Positions 44,565-53,160 of a stretch of 64,000 bases of DNA are shown piece after piece (the first letter of the stretch is position 1; every line of letters begins with the position of its first letter). The notes under the pieces are model-generated. The model did no database searches and had not been told where the DNA came from. It was given only the letters and a program-made list of their open reading frames with translations. This DNA is from Saccharomonospora piscinae (GTDB taxonomy: Bacteria > Actinomycetota > Actinomycetes > Mycobacteriales > Pseudonocardiaceae), in contig NZ_VCEK01000001.1 of assembly GCF_005862235.1 (NCBI RefSeq), forward strand, positions 868,001 through 932,000. Reading direction: 5' to 3'. The translations under genes and the position numbers were made by a program.

Positions 44565-46301
44565 TCAGGACGCGGAGCCCTCCGGGTCGGGCAGCGGCAC
44601 CGTCCAGACGGCACGCACGAGGTCGTCGCGCTTGTCCACGGCGACCTCGCCGAGGGCGGCGGTGGCGAGGTCGCTCAGCTCGTCGGCCCAGGCGCTCGGG
44701 AGAGCGGCCGTGGCCTTCGAGCCCTCCGTTCGCTCCACCGTGAGATCCACGGCGAGCACGGTCCCGACATCCACGTCGAGCACGATGTCCGGCGCCGAGC
44801 CGAACTCGCGCGCCTCCCGCGCCAGCCTGCCGACCGCCTCCCGCACCACCCTCTCCACGTCGTGCCCCACCTGTTCCGGGACGAGCGTGTCGACCGCGCC
44901 GCCGATCCGCACGGACGGCACCGGTGCTCCCTCGGGCAGCGTGGACACGATGTCGAGCAGCCTGCGCCGCAGTCCGGTGCCCGCGCCACCAGTCGAGTGC
45001 AGATTGAAGATCGAGGTGCGGATCTCGCGCACGGTCTGGTCGAGCCGCCTCACCGCGTCCCCGATGCGCTCGGCGGCGTAGGGGTCATGCACCTGCCGCA
45101 GCACGCCGTGCAGGCCCATACCGGTGGCGAACAACCGCTGGATGACGCGGTCGTGCAGGTCCTGGGCGATGCGGTCGCGGTCGGCGAGCAACGTGATCGT
45201 GCGATCGCTGTCCTGCTTGTCGGCGAACTGGAGCGCGAGCGTGGCCTGGGCGGCGAACGAGGACGCCAGCGAAAGGTCGTGCCGCGTGAACGGCGCGGCG
45301 TCCTTGCCCCGCACGGCCACCAGCAGTCCCTGCACACCCTCGGCGCTGCGCAGCGGGCTCACGACGGTGGGACCGAACCGGCGGGTCAGCGAGGCCGGCA
45401 GCGCGGTCGCCGCGTCGCCGAGGTCGTCCAGCAGGGTCGGTTCGACCGTACGCAGCACGTCGGTGAGGACCGGTCCCGCGGCGAGCATCGCTCCCGCCTC
45501 CAGGTCCCGGACGGGACCGGACACCGCCCCCACGCCCAGCACGCCGTCGCCCTCGTCGAGCAGGACCACCGCGGCGTCGGCTCCGGACAGTTCCCGCGCG
45601 ACCTCGGCGATGCGGCGCAGCGACTGACCCGGTGAGGCACCGGTCAGCAGCTCCGAGTTCACGGTGGCGACGGCCCCCAGCCAGCGCTCCCGCACCCGGG
45701 ACTGCTCGAACAGCCGCGCGTTGTCGATCGCCACCCCGGCTGCGGCGGCCAGCGACCGCAACACGATCTCGTCGTCGGCGCGGAACTCCCCGCCCGTGCG
45801 CCTGCTGTGGACGTAGAGCGTGCCGAACACCTCGTCCCTGACCCGGACGGGCACCGCCAGCGCCGTACGCGACTCGGGGTCGCGCGCGGCGGGCACGGTC
45901 ACCTCGCCGGGCTCCCGGGCCTGGCCGGGGACGTGGCCAGGGGCGCCGAGCTGGCCGAGTTCGCCGAGTTCATTGCCGTCGGCGTCGACGACCTCCGTGA
46001 CGGTGTCCGGGCGGCCACCGTCGGGGTCGAACACGGTGAGCGTGCAGGCGCGTGCGTGCACCAGATCCAGTGCGGCGCGCACGATCCGGCGCAGCGCGAC
46101 GTCCAGTTCCAGCTCGCCGCTCACCGCGAGCACCGCACCGAGCAGCGACTGCAACCGGTCGCCGGTCCGGGAGATCTCGGCGAGCCGGGTCTGCACACCG
46201 GACAGTAACTCGTCCAGTTTCAGCCCCGCGAGCTCCCGGATGAGCGGCCGGGACTCGTTCGCGTCGCGCTGCTTGCCTCCCGCGTCCGCACTGCTGGACA
46301 T
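44565..46301 (-). CDS. GAF-domain sensor kinase (DevS/DosS-like) with degenerate ATPase domain
   Basis: 578 residues. Two GAF domains (about 60-195 and 215-350) precede a HisKA_3 dimerisation box with the phospho-accepting His (DRIAQDLHDRVIQRLFATG), as in DosS/DevS/NarL-type kinases; FNLHS is also typical. The C-terminal region should hold an HATPase, but the N-box Asn is missing (VVREAVGRLAREARE where relatives have E-x-x-x-N) and I find no glycine-rich G boxes. It may bind a partner rather than autophosphorylate. No response regulator adjoins. A strong palindrome abuts the start codon. Confidence 0.85.
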   Translation of the reverse strand: MSSSADAGGKQRDANESRPLIRELAGLKLDELLSGVQTRLAEISRTGDRLQSLLGAVLAVSGELELDVALRRIVRAALDLVHARACTLTVFDPDGGRPDTVTEVVDADGNELGELGQLGAPGHVPGQAREPGEVTVPAARDPESRTALAVPVRVRDEVFGTLYVHSRRTGGEFRADDEIVLRSLAAAAGVAIDNARLFEQSRVRERWLGAVATVNSELLTGASPGQSLRRIAEVARELSGADAAVVLLDEGDGVLGVGAVSGPVRDLEAGAMLAAGPVLTDVLRTVEPTLLDDLGDAATALPASLTRRFGPTVVSPLRSAEGVQGLLVAVRGKDAAPFTRHDLSLASSFAAQATLALQFADKQDSDRTITLLADRDRIAQDLHDRVIQRLFATGMGLHGVLRQVHDPYAAERIGDAVRRLDQTVREIRTSIFNLHSTGGAGTGLRRRLLDIVSTLPEGAPVPSVRIGGAVDTLVPEQVGHDVERVVREAVGRLAREAREFGSAPDIVLDVDVGTVLAVDLTVERTEGSKATAALPSAWADELSDLATAALGEVAVDKRDDLVRAVWTVPLPDPEGSAS

Positions 46302-46302
46302 A

Positions 46303-46331
46303 GGCGGCGTGTACCCGGGTACGACGCCGCC
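46303..46331. promoter_or_regulatory. Palindrome abutting the GAF-kinase start
   Basis: GGCGGCGT-GTACCC (46303-46316) and GGGTAC-GACGCCGCC (46317-46331) form a 14-base-pair inverted repeat with one bulged base. It begins one base before the ATG (46301) and leaves no room for an exposed Shine-Dalgarno site. Either an operator or a leader hairpin. Confidence 0.55.
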
Positions 46332-46355
46332 AACCGGGCGTGCGGGCCCGGACCG

Positions 46356-46625
46356 TCACCGCGCCAGGTGGGCGGGCCGGTGCGTCACGGCCTCGATGTC
46401 GGTGGCCGTCGACTCCAGCAGCTGGTGTGACAGGTCGGCCAGCGCCCTCGCGACCGCGAGTTCGTCGCCGATCTCCGGCACGTCCGTGTCCCGGGGGTTG
46501 CGCCGCGCCAGCCCGGTACCGGTGCGGGTGGTGCCGTCGCCGTGACGGAGCAGGGCCTCCGCCCGGGTCTGCCCGTCGTGCTCGTCGATGACGATGTTCA
46601 TCGTCCACGTCGTCGTGTGTTCCAT
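46356..46625 (-). CDS. DUF1876 domain protein
   Basis: 89 residues matching the DUF1876 (dsRBD-like fold) family: [21 protein letters not shown], with R[28 protein letters not shown], and [15 protein letters not shown]. Such proteins occur in DosR-type regulons of mycobacteria and relatives; molecular role unknown. ATG at 46625. A DosR-like box sits 49-65 bases upstream, shared with the divergent cupin gene. Confidence 0.85.
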   Translation of the reverse strand: MEHTTTWTMNIVIDEHDGQTRAEALLRHGDGTTRTGTGLARRNPRDTDVPEIGDELAVARALADLSHQLLESTATDIEAVTHRPAHLAR

Positions 46626-46673
46626 GTCCTCCGCCTCCGCCCCGATCGTGTGCCGGGCAGGCGCCGTCGTGGA

Positions 46674-46690
46674 GGGGCTTTCGTCCCGAA
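46674..46690. promoter_or_regulatory. DosR/DevR-like box between DUF1876 and cupin genes
   Basis: GGGGCTTTCGTCCCGAA matches GGGACTWWAGTCCCSAA at all but two positions, including the right flank. It lies in the 150-base divergent region. Confidence 0.55.
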
Positions 46691-46703
46691 CCACCGCATC
46701 CGG

Positions 46704-46730
46704 CCGGTGGCGCGAGTGGCGCGCCACCGG
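46704..46730. promoter_or_regulatory. 11-bp palindrome in the divergent DUF1876/cupin region
   Basis: CCGGTGGCGCG (46704-46714) is exactly complementary to 46720-46730 across a 5-base loop, ending 45 bases before the cupin start. Operator or leader hairpin. Confidence 0.45.
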
Positions 46731-46775
46731 CGAGGGCAGCACGATGGCAGCACGAACCGGCCGCGAGGAGGACAC

Positions 46776-47111
46776 GTGAGCGAGCACCCCACCGTGACAG
46801 CCGTCGACGCCCTCGCCGCCGAGCTGCTGGACGAGGCCGCCGCCCACCGCGCCCGCCGCACCGCCCGCACCCTCGTGTCGGGCAACTCGCTGCGGGCCAC
46901 GCTCATCGCGATGCTGGCCGAGGCCGAGCTGGCCGAACACGACTCACCGGCCGCGGGCACCGTCCACGTGCTCGGTGGTGAGGTGCTGCTGCGCACGCCG
47001 AGCCGCCAGTGGGAGCTGACGGAGGGCGACATCGTGGCGCTGCCGCCGGAACGGCACTCGGTCCACGCGCTCACGGACGCGACCATGCTGCTGACCGTGG
47101 CACTGCACTGA
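46776..47111 (+). CDS. Small cupin-domain protein
   Basis: 111 residues. An N-terminal helix ([22 protein letters not shown]) precedes a short cupin barrel ([14 protein letters not shown], then [27 protein letters not shown]). One metal-ligand-like His is retained in the second motif ([10 protein letters not shown]); the first motif lacks the usual HxH. GTG at 46776 has GAGGAG 7 bases upstream. Likely a stress-linked binding or isomerase-type protein, function unknown. Divergent from DUF1876 and probably co-controlled. Confidence 0.82.
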   Translation: MSEHPTVTAVDALAAELLDEAAAHRARRTARTLVSGNSLRATLIAMLAEAELAEHDSPAAGTVHVLGGEVLLRTPSRQWELTEGDIVALPPERHSVHALTDATMLLTVALH

Positions 47112-47124
47112 GACACCCCGGGCG

Positions 47125-47505
47125 TCAGCAGTCGCCGTCGAAGCAGAACCGGGCCTCGGCTTCGGCCGTCTTGCGCACGTACAGCGTCACCTCCCGGTCG
47201 GCCGCCACCGCCTCGCCCGGGCGCGGTGCCTGCCGCACCACCACCCAGTTGCGGCGGTTGAGCACGAAAAGATGACCGTCGACCGGCACGGTGGTGATCT
47301 CGTCGATGTCCAGTTCCCGCAGGACGGTGCGTGCGGGATCGAGGCCGACATCGCGCAGCGGGGGCATCGGTACGGGCCCGCGCGACTCGGTCGAGCCGGC
47401 CCGGTCCGTTCCCGCGGCCAGGTGCGCGGGCAGGCACGCCGTCACGGCGGTGGCGAGGGTGACGCCGGTGATCAGGCAGGACAGGGTGCGGTGGGTTGCG
47501 CGCAT
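47125..47505 (-). CDS. Putative lipoprotein with a single PASTA-like domain
   Basis: 126 residues. The N-terminus is a short basic segment and hydrophobic stretch ending in a lipobox-like VTAC (cysteine 24), suggesting a lipid-anchored extracytoplasmic protein. The mature part ends in VVRQAPRPGEAVAADREVTLYV, the pattern of a PASTA repeat (VxxQxPxxG then VxLxV), preceded by LDIDEITTVPVDGH. A Cys pair at the C-terminus (FCFDGDC) could form a disulfide. Role unknown. Convergent with the cupin gene. Confidence 0.75.
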   Translation of the reverse strand: MRATHRTLSCLITGVTLATAVTACLPAHLAAGTDRAGSTESRGPVPMPPLRDVGLDPARTVLRELDIDEITTVPVDGHLFVLNRRNWVVVRQAPRPGEAVAADREVTLYVRKTAEAEARFCFDGDC

Positions 47506-47588
47506 GACATGACCTCCGGGAAGGAGGGGATGAGAACTCCCACCGGTCGAGAACAGGGTGGGTAGCTCGGGGGCACGTCCACCAGGGC

Positions 47589-47641
47589 GGCCCCGTGACC
47601 GGGGCCTGCCGGAAGCGTCGTCGGGCCGGACGCCTCCGGCC
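47589..47641 (-). terminator. Two GC hairpins downstream of betaine-aldehyde dehydrogenase
   Basis: GGCCCCG-TGAC-CGGGGCC (47589-47606) and GGCCGG-N6-CCGGCC (47624-47641) lie in the gap after the minus-strand dehydrogenase stop (47700). They may terminate it; no U-run. The rest of 47506-47699 shows nothing coding. Confidence 0.4.
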
Positions 47642-47699
47642 GTTCCACTTCCCTATCGTGGCACACCTTTCGCCCGGATTCCCACCCCGGAGAACTCGG

Positions 47700-49169
47700 T
47701 CAGCGCGCGAACCACCGCTGCGGCTCGACGGCGGTGTTTTCGTAGATGTGTTTGGCCTCCTGGTACTCGGCCAGACCGGCCCGCCCCAGCTCGCGGCCCA
47801 CACCGGAGCGTTTGAAACCACCCCACTCCGCCTGCGGAAGATACGGGCCGAAGTCGTTGATCCACACGGTGCCGTGCCGCAACCCCCTGGCCACGTACTC
47901 GGCCTTGCGGGCGTCCCCGGTCCAGACCCCGGCCGCGAGCCCGTAGGTGGTGTCGTTGCCGATCCGCACGGCCGACTCGGCGTCCGGGAACCGCTCCACC
48001 GACAGGATCGGCCCGAACGTCTCCTCCTGGACCACCCGCATGTCGCTGCGGCAGCCGTCGAACACCGTGGGCAGGTAGAAGAATCCCTGCGCCAGCGCGG
48101 GGTCGTCGGGACGGCGCCCGCCCGTCAGCAGCCGCGCGCCCTCGGCCACCCCGATGTCGACGTAGGACTCCACCTTCTCGCGGTGCTCCGCCGACACCAG
48201 CGGTCCGCTCTCGGTGTCGGGATCGAGCCCGTTACCGAGCCGGATGCGCTCCGCGCGGGCCACCAGCTCGGCCACGAACCGTTCGTGTACCGACTCCTCG
48301 ACCACCAGCCGGGTCCCCGCCGAGCACACCTGGCCCGCGTGGAAGAACACCGCGAGCAGCGCGTAGTCGACGGCGGCCTCGAAGTCGGCGTCCGCGAACA
48401 CGATGTTGGGGTTCTTGCCGCCGAGTTCCAGCGCCACCTTCTTGACCGTCCGCGCCGCGGCACTCATGATCGCGCGGCCGGTGTCGAGACCGCCCGTGAA
48501 CGACACGAGATCGACCTCCGGACTGTCGACGAGGGCCGCCCCCACCGTCGTGCCAGAGCCGAGCACCAGGTTCACCACCCCGGGTGGCGCCCCCGCCTCC
48601 GCCACCAGTTCGACCAGCTTCACGGTCGTCAGCGGAGTCAGCTCACTGGGCTTGAGCACCATCGTGTTGCCCGCCGCCAGAGCGGGTGCCACCTTCCACG
48701 ACATCTGCAACAGCGGGTAGTTCCACGGCGCGATCAGCGCGCACACTCCCACCGGCTCGTACAGGACCCGGCTGCGCACGGCCGGGTTTCCCGCGTCCAC
48801 CAGCCGGCCGGGGTCCGACTCCGCCTGCGCGGCGTAGTACTCGAACACGCCCGTCACGTCGTCGACGTCGATGCCGCCCTCCACGAGGGTCTTGCCGGTG
48901 TCCAGCGTCTCCAGCCGTGCGATCTCCGCGCGGTCGCGCTGCAGCAACTCAGCCACTCTGCGCAGCAACCGCGCGCGGCGGCGAGCGGTCCAGCCGCGCC
49001 ACTGCCCGTGGTCGAACGCCCTGCGCGCGGCCCGCACCGCCGAATGCGCGTCGGTCTCCTCCCCCTCGTCGACCGTGCGGACCAGCGACCGGTCGTAGGG
49101 ATTCACGACCTCCCTGGTGCCGCCCGCCGACGCGGACGTCCAGCGGCCGTCGAGGAACAGTGTCGGCAT
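47700..49169 (-). CDS. betB: Betaine-aldehyde dehydrogenase
   Basis: 489-residue NAD(P)-dependent aldehyde dehydrogenase. Seen: VCALIAPWNYPLLQMSWKVAPAL, cofactor loop SFTGGLDTGR, catalytic Glu in ELGGKNP, catalytic Cys in FFHAGQVCSAGTRL, and QEETFGPILSV. The WKVAPAL and GQVCSAG contexts match betaine-aldehyde dehydrogenases; oxidation of betaine aldehyde to glycine betaine is the likely reaction. It diverges from a BCCT transporter gene 167 bases away, supporting the osmoprotectant role. No choline dehydrogenase gene is in the window. Confidence 0.9.
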   Translation of the reverse strand: MPTLFLDGRWTSASAGGTREVVNPYDRSLVRTVDEGEETDAHSAVRAARRAFDHGQWRGWTARRRARLLRRVAELLQRDRAEIARLETLDTGKTLVEGGIDVDDVTGVFEYYAAQAESDPGRLVDAGNPAVRSRVLYEPVGVCALIAPWNYPLLQMSWKVAPALAAGNTMVLKPSELTPLTTVKLVELVAEAGAPPGVVNLVLGSGTTVGAALVDSPEVDLVSFTGGLDTGRAIMSAAARTVKKVALELGGKNPNIVFADADFEAAVDYALLAVFFHAGQVCSAGTRLVVEESVHERFVAELVARAERIRLGNGLDPDTESGPLVSAEHREKVESYVDIGVAEGARLLTGGRRPDDPALAQGFFYLPTVFDGCRSDMRVVQEETFGPILSVERFPDAESAVRIGNDTTYGLAAGVWTGDARKAEYVARGLRHGTVWINDFGPYLPQAEWGGFKRSGVGRELGRAGLAEYQEAKHIYENTAVEPQRWFAR

Positions 49170-49336
49170 GGCGGTTCACCTTCCGGGGTGCGCAGACCGT
49201 GTCGGGCGCGGCCAGCACGACGGCACTGGTCTCGCTACCGTGGAGGGCGTGTGCTGCAACCCCTCCTGGCACACCATAAGGGCCCTTCGGCGCACCCACA
49301 GTGCGAGCGAGGCGCGGGAGTGATCGGAGGAGCGGC

Positions 49337-51466
49337 GTGGCGCGCACGAACCACGGCACGGACGGTTCTCGGGTACCGGACACATCGGACGGTGATCGGC
49401 AGGGCCGGCGCGAGCTGAAGCGGCTGGTGTTCGTCGGCTCGGCCACGCTGATCGTCGCGCTGTCGGTCTGGGCCATCGTCACGCCGACCGGCGCGGCGGA
49501 CGCCATCGGCACCGCGGTCGCGTGGATCTCGTCGAGCTTCGGCTGGTACTACTTCCTGGCGGCCACCCTGTACCTCGTCTTCGTGGTCTTCGTGGCACTG
49601 TCGCGCTACGGCAGGGTGAAGCTCGGGCCGCAACACTCCACACCCGACTACGGCGTGTTCTCCTGGGCGGCGATGCTGTTCGCCGCCGGCATCGGCATCG
49701 ATCTCATGTTCTTCTCCGTGGCGGGCCCGGTGAGCCACTACCTCGCCCCACCGGAGGGGCCGGGACAGACCGTGGAGGCCGCGCGCCAGGCGGTCGTATG
49801 GACCCTCTTCCACTACGGCATCACCGGATGGGCGATGTACGCGCTCATGGGCATGGTGCTCGGCTACTTCGCGTTCCGCTACCGGCTGCCGCTGGCGATC
49901 CGCTCCGCGCTGTACCCGATCATCGGCAGGCGCATCCACGGCCGCGTCGGCGACACCGTGGACCTCGCGGCGATCATCGGCACCATCTTCGGCATCTCGG
50001 TGTCGCTGGGCATCGGGGTCGTCCAGCTCAACTACGGCCTGCGCTTCCTGTTCGGTGTCCCGGAGAACGTGGGCGCCCAGCTCGCCCTGGTCGCCCTCGC
50101 CGTCGTCATGGCCACGGTGTCGGCGGTGTCGGGTGTGGACAAGGGAATCCGCAGGCTGTCCCAGCTCAACGTCATCCTCGCCGCGGCGCTGATGCTCTAC
50201 GTCCTGGTGCTGGGAAGCCCCGCGCGACTGTTCAACGCGCTCATCCTCAACATCGGCGACTACGTCAGCCGGTTCCCGTCGATGACGCTGAACACCTTCG
50301 CCTACGAACAACCGGTCGAGTGGCTCAACGACTGGACGCTGTTCTTCTGGGCGTGGTGGATCGCGTGGGCGCCGTTCGTGGGCCTGTTCCTGGCACGCAT
50401 CTCCCGTGGGCGCACCATTCGCCAGTTCGTGGCGGCCACGCTGATCGTGCCGTTCCTGTTCACCCTCACGTTCCTGTCAGTACTGGGCAACAGCGCGATC
50501 AGCGTGGTCCGGCAGGGCAACACGGCGTTCGGCGAGACCGCCATGAACGCCCCCGAGCAGGGCTTCTACGGCCTGCTCGCCCAGTACCCCGGGGTCACGT
50601 TCAGCGCGGGGCTCGCCACGTTCGTCGGGTTGTTGCTCTACGTGACCTCGGCGGACTCGGGCGCCCTGGTCATGGCCAACCTCAGCTCCCGGCTGCCGAC
50701 ACCCATCACCGACGCCAAGCCGTGGGTCCGCGTGTTCTGGGCCCTGGCCACGGGCCTGCTGACGATGGCGATGCTCATCGTCGGCGGAGTGGACGCCCTC
50801 ACCAGCGCGACGATCATCATGGGCCTGCCGTTCTCGTTCGTGATGTTTCTGATCATCTGGGGCCTGCACAAGGCGCTTCGGGTGGAACGGTTCCGGGAGG
50901 AGGCGCTGCGGACCACCCTGCCGTCGTCGCTGTCGGTCCGTACCACCACCTCACCGGGGCAGGCGCCGGGAACCTGGCGCCACCGGCTCGGGCGCGCGCT
51001 CAGCTACCCCGGCACCCGCGCCGCGACCCGGTTCACCGACGAGGTCTGCCGTCCGGCGCTGCACGAGGTGGCCGAGGAGCTGCGCGCTCGCGGTGTCCCC
51101 GCGACGGTCTCCGAGGAGCCCGACCCGGACACCGGGCTGCCGCACCTCGCCCTGCGTGTGCCGATGGGCGCCGAGCAGCACTTCGGCTACCGGTTGCGGC
51201 CGGTGCGGCGGCGGACCCCTGCCTTCGCGATGCGCTCGGTGGCCGAGCACGACACCTACTACCGCATGGAGGTCCACCTTCCCGAGGGCGGCCAGGGCTA
51301 CGACGTCATGGGCTACACGCGCGACCAGCTGATCGGCGACGTCCTCGACCAGTACGAACGGCACCTCGAATTCCTGCGCCTGCACCGCGAGACCGAGGCG
51401 GGCGAGGTGCTGCCCGACCACGCTGCCCACCCACCGGAGGAACCCACCCCGCGCCAGGAGCGGTGA
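49337..51466 (+). CDS. BCCT-family betaine/choline/carnitine transporter
   Basis: 709 residues with about 12 membrane helices followed by a roughly 160-residue cytoplasmic C-terminal domain. Seen: GIDLMFFSVAGPVSHYLAPP, the substrate-box tryptophans in WTLFFWAWWIAWAPF, and GRTIRQFVAATLIVPF. GID rather than GIG at the first motif resembles H+-coupled BetT-type choline carriers; Na+ coupling is less likely. The long tail matches osmosensing BetT proteins. GTG at 49337 follows GGAGGAG. Divergent from betB: import of choline or betaine for osmoprotection is inferred. Confidence 0.92.
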   Translation: MARTNHGTDGSRVPDTSDGDRQGRRELKRLVFVGSATLIVALSVWAIVTPTGAADAIGTAVAWISSSFGWYYFLAATLYLVFVVFVALSRYGRVKLGPQHSTPDYGVFSWAAMLFAAGIGIDLMFFSVAGPVSHYLAPPEGPGQTVEAARQAVVWTLFHYGITGWAMYALMGMVLGYFAFRYRLPLAIRSALYPIIGRRIHGRVGDTVDLAAIIGTIFGISVSLGIGVVQLNYGLRFLFGVPENVGAQLALVALAVVMATVSAVSGVDKGIRRLSQLNVILAAALMLYVLVLGSPARLFNALILNIGDYVSRFPSMTLNTFAYEQPVEWLNDWTLFFWAWWIAWAPFVGLFLARISRGRTIRQFVAATLIVPFLFTLTFLSVLGNSAISVVRQGNTAFGETAMNAPEQGFYGLLAQYPGVTFSAGLATFVGLLLYVTSADSGALVMANLSSRLPTPITDAKPWVRVFWALATGLLTMAMLIVGGVDALTSATIIMGLPFSFVMFLIIWGLHKALRVERFREEALRTTLPSSLSVRTTTSPGQAPGTWRHRLGRALSYPGTRAATRFTDEVCRPALHEVAEELRARGVPATVSEEPDPDTGLPHLALRVPMGAEQHFGYRLRPVRRRTPAFAMRSVAEHDTYYRMEVHLPEGGQGYDVMGYTRDQLIGDVLDQYERHLEFLRLHRETEAGEVLPDHAAHPPEEPTPRQER

Positions 51467-51475
51467 CCGAGCGGT

Positions 51476-53023
51476 TCAGGCACTCACCGCCAACGCGATC
51501 ACGAGCGCCAGCCGGGTGGCCGGATCACCCAGGTTCAGCCGGACCACGTCGCCCATCTTGCGCAGGCGGTACCGCACGGTGTTGGGATGGACGTCGAGGG
51601 CCGCCGCCGCCGCGCCGAGATCGCCCTGCGCCTCCAGCCACGCCCGCAACGTCGGCACGTAGCGGGTGTGGCGGGCGGCGTCGTGCCGGGCCAGCTCTAC
51701 GACCGGCCCGCGCGTCGGGTACCGGCCGGCCTCGGCGGCCGTGCGCAGTCGTTGCAGCAGGATCTCGTGCCAGGACTCGTCGTGGTCCACGGGCTCGCCG
51801 CCGGGGCGGGTGACGTGCAACGCGAGACACTCGTCGGCCTCGTGGCGGCCCGCCGGGATCTCGCTCAGCTCGCACAGCCCGCCGATCCCGGCCGCCACCG
51901 TGACCTGGTCGGGCAGGTCACGGACGAGTTCGGCCACCCACGCGCGAGCCGCCTCCGGGTCGTCGCCACCCGGCAGCAGCGTGTAGACGGTGTTGCCGAA
52001 CAGCGTGCTGCGCCCCGGCCGCGACCACCCGAAACCCGTCGTGGCCCTGTCGTAGGCCAGCAACACGGCGGCGTGCCGCTCGTCGTCGGCGTGGGCCTGC
52101 ACCGCCACGACGCGACACGGTCCGGGCGGCAGTCCGAGCTTGCCGCACACCGACGCCGCGTCGGGCGTGCCCTCCAGCAGTTGCAGGACGAGTTCCGACT
52201 CGACCTGGCGTTCCAGATCGGCGCTGACCCGGGACCGCAGCAGGTGCAGGGCGACCGCCTCGGCCCCGTCCCTGAGCTGGCGCAGGGCCCGGCCCGTCAG
52301 CGGCTCGTCGCAGGTCACCCAGACGGAGCCGAGCAGTTCCCTGCCCGCGCGCACACCCGCCACCATGCGCCCCCGCAGCCCGTGCTCCGGCGACGGAGCC
52401 ACGAACAGCGGCTCGGCGCTGACGGCGAGATGGCGGAACACCCCGCGCCGCTCGAACAACTCCCGCACCGCCGCCGACACCCGCCGTCCGAGAATGGTGT
52501 CGAGGCGCGCCGGGTCGGCGTCCTGCTGCCACGACGAATAGGCGACGACCCGCGACAACCGATCCTCCACGGTGACCTGCCCGCCCACGGTGGCGGCGAT
52601 CGCGTCGGCCAGCGCGAAAAGGTCGCTCGGCCCGCGCCCCGACTCGGTCTCGCCGCCTTCCAGCACCAGGCCATAGACCACACCGCAGACCTGGCTCCAC
52701 GACACGGCGGCCTCCACCACGAGCACGGCCACGCGGTGCCGGGCCGCCAGCTCGGCGGCGCGGCCGGGCTCGCCCTCCGCGGTGGAGCGCCCGTCGGGCT
52801 CATGCACCAGGACCGCGACCGCCTGGGCCGCGACGGCCAGCTCCACCGCCCGCACCAGGTCACGCTCACCCACCGCCAGCACGGCGTCACCCGTGGCCGA
52901 CTCCGGTGCCGCCGGGTCGTGTACGACGACGCTGTGCAGGGCAGCCTCCCTCGACGGCACCGAGGCCAGCGGGCGCACACCGTACCCGCTCAGGACGTTG
53001 ATGAGCCGATCGAGTGTCACCAT
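51476..53023 (-). CDS. PucR family transcriptional regulator
   Basis: 515 residues. N-terminal PucR purine-catabolism-like domain (about 1-125), a GGDEF-related central region (SELVLQLLEGTPDAASVCGK on), and the C-terminal helix-turn-helix_30 (GDLGAAAAALDVHPNTVRYRL, then LGDPATRLALVIALAV). It faces the FAD oxidoreductase gene across 137 bases holding the symmetric TTGTC-N7-GACAA site, its likely operator. It converges with the BCCT gene (9 bases apart). Regulation of amino-acid or betaine use is inferred from neighbours; this family controls purine, GABA, proline and similar catabolism. Confidence 0.9.
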   Translation of the reverse strand: MVTLDRLINVLSGYGVRPLASVPSREAALHSVVVHDPAAPESATGDAVLAVGERDLVRAVELAVAAQAVAVLVHEPDGRSTAEGEPGRAAELAARHRVAVLVVEAAVSWSQVCGVVYGLVLEGGETESGRGPSDLFALADAIAATVGGQVTVEDRLSRVVAYSSWQQDADPARLDTILGRRVSAAVRELFERRGVFRHLAVSAEPLFVAPSPEHGLRGRMVAGVRAGRELLGSVWVTCDEPLTGRALRQLRDGAEAVALHLLRSRVSADLERQVESELVLQLLEGTPDAASVCGKLGLPPGPCRVVAVQAHADDERHAAVLLAYDRATTGFGWSRPGRSTLFGNTVYTLLPGGDDPEAARAWVAELVRDLPDQVTVAAGIGGLCELSEIPAGRHEADECLALHVTRPGGEPVDHDESWHEILLQRLRTAAEAGRYPTRGPVVELARHDAARHTRYVPTLRAWLEAQGDLGAAAAALDVHPNTVRYRLRKMGDVVRLNLGDPATRLALVIALAVSA

Positions 53024-53073
53024 GCCCGCGAGTCTCCCTCGCTGGCCGCCACACACAAAGTGCGGCGGCGAGA

Positions 53074-53090
53074 TTGTCCGCTTCCGACAA
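53074..53090. promoter_or_regulatory. Inverted repeat TTGTC-N7-GACAA, probable PucR operator
   Basis: TTGTC (53074-53078) and GACAA (53086-53090) are exact complements, with a further G/C pair inside. It lies between the divergent PucR and FAD-oxidoreductase genes. Confidence 0.5.
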
Positions 53091-53160
53091 CCTGGCCCCG
53101 GCGCCGGTCGGTCACGCTGGGAGCGCAACGGCGCACGAGCCCACGAGGAGGCAGGCGGTC

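Noticed and set aside
49170-49336. Riboswitch in the betB/BCCT divergent region
   Set aside because: No conserved aptamer core recognised; only ordinary GC-rich sequence seen.
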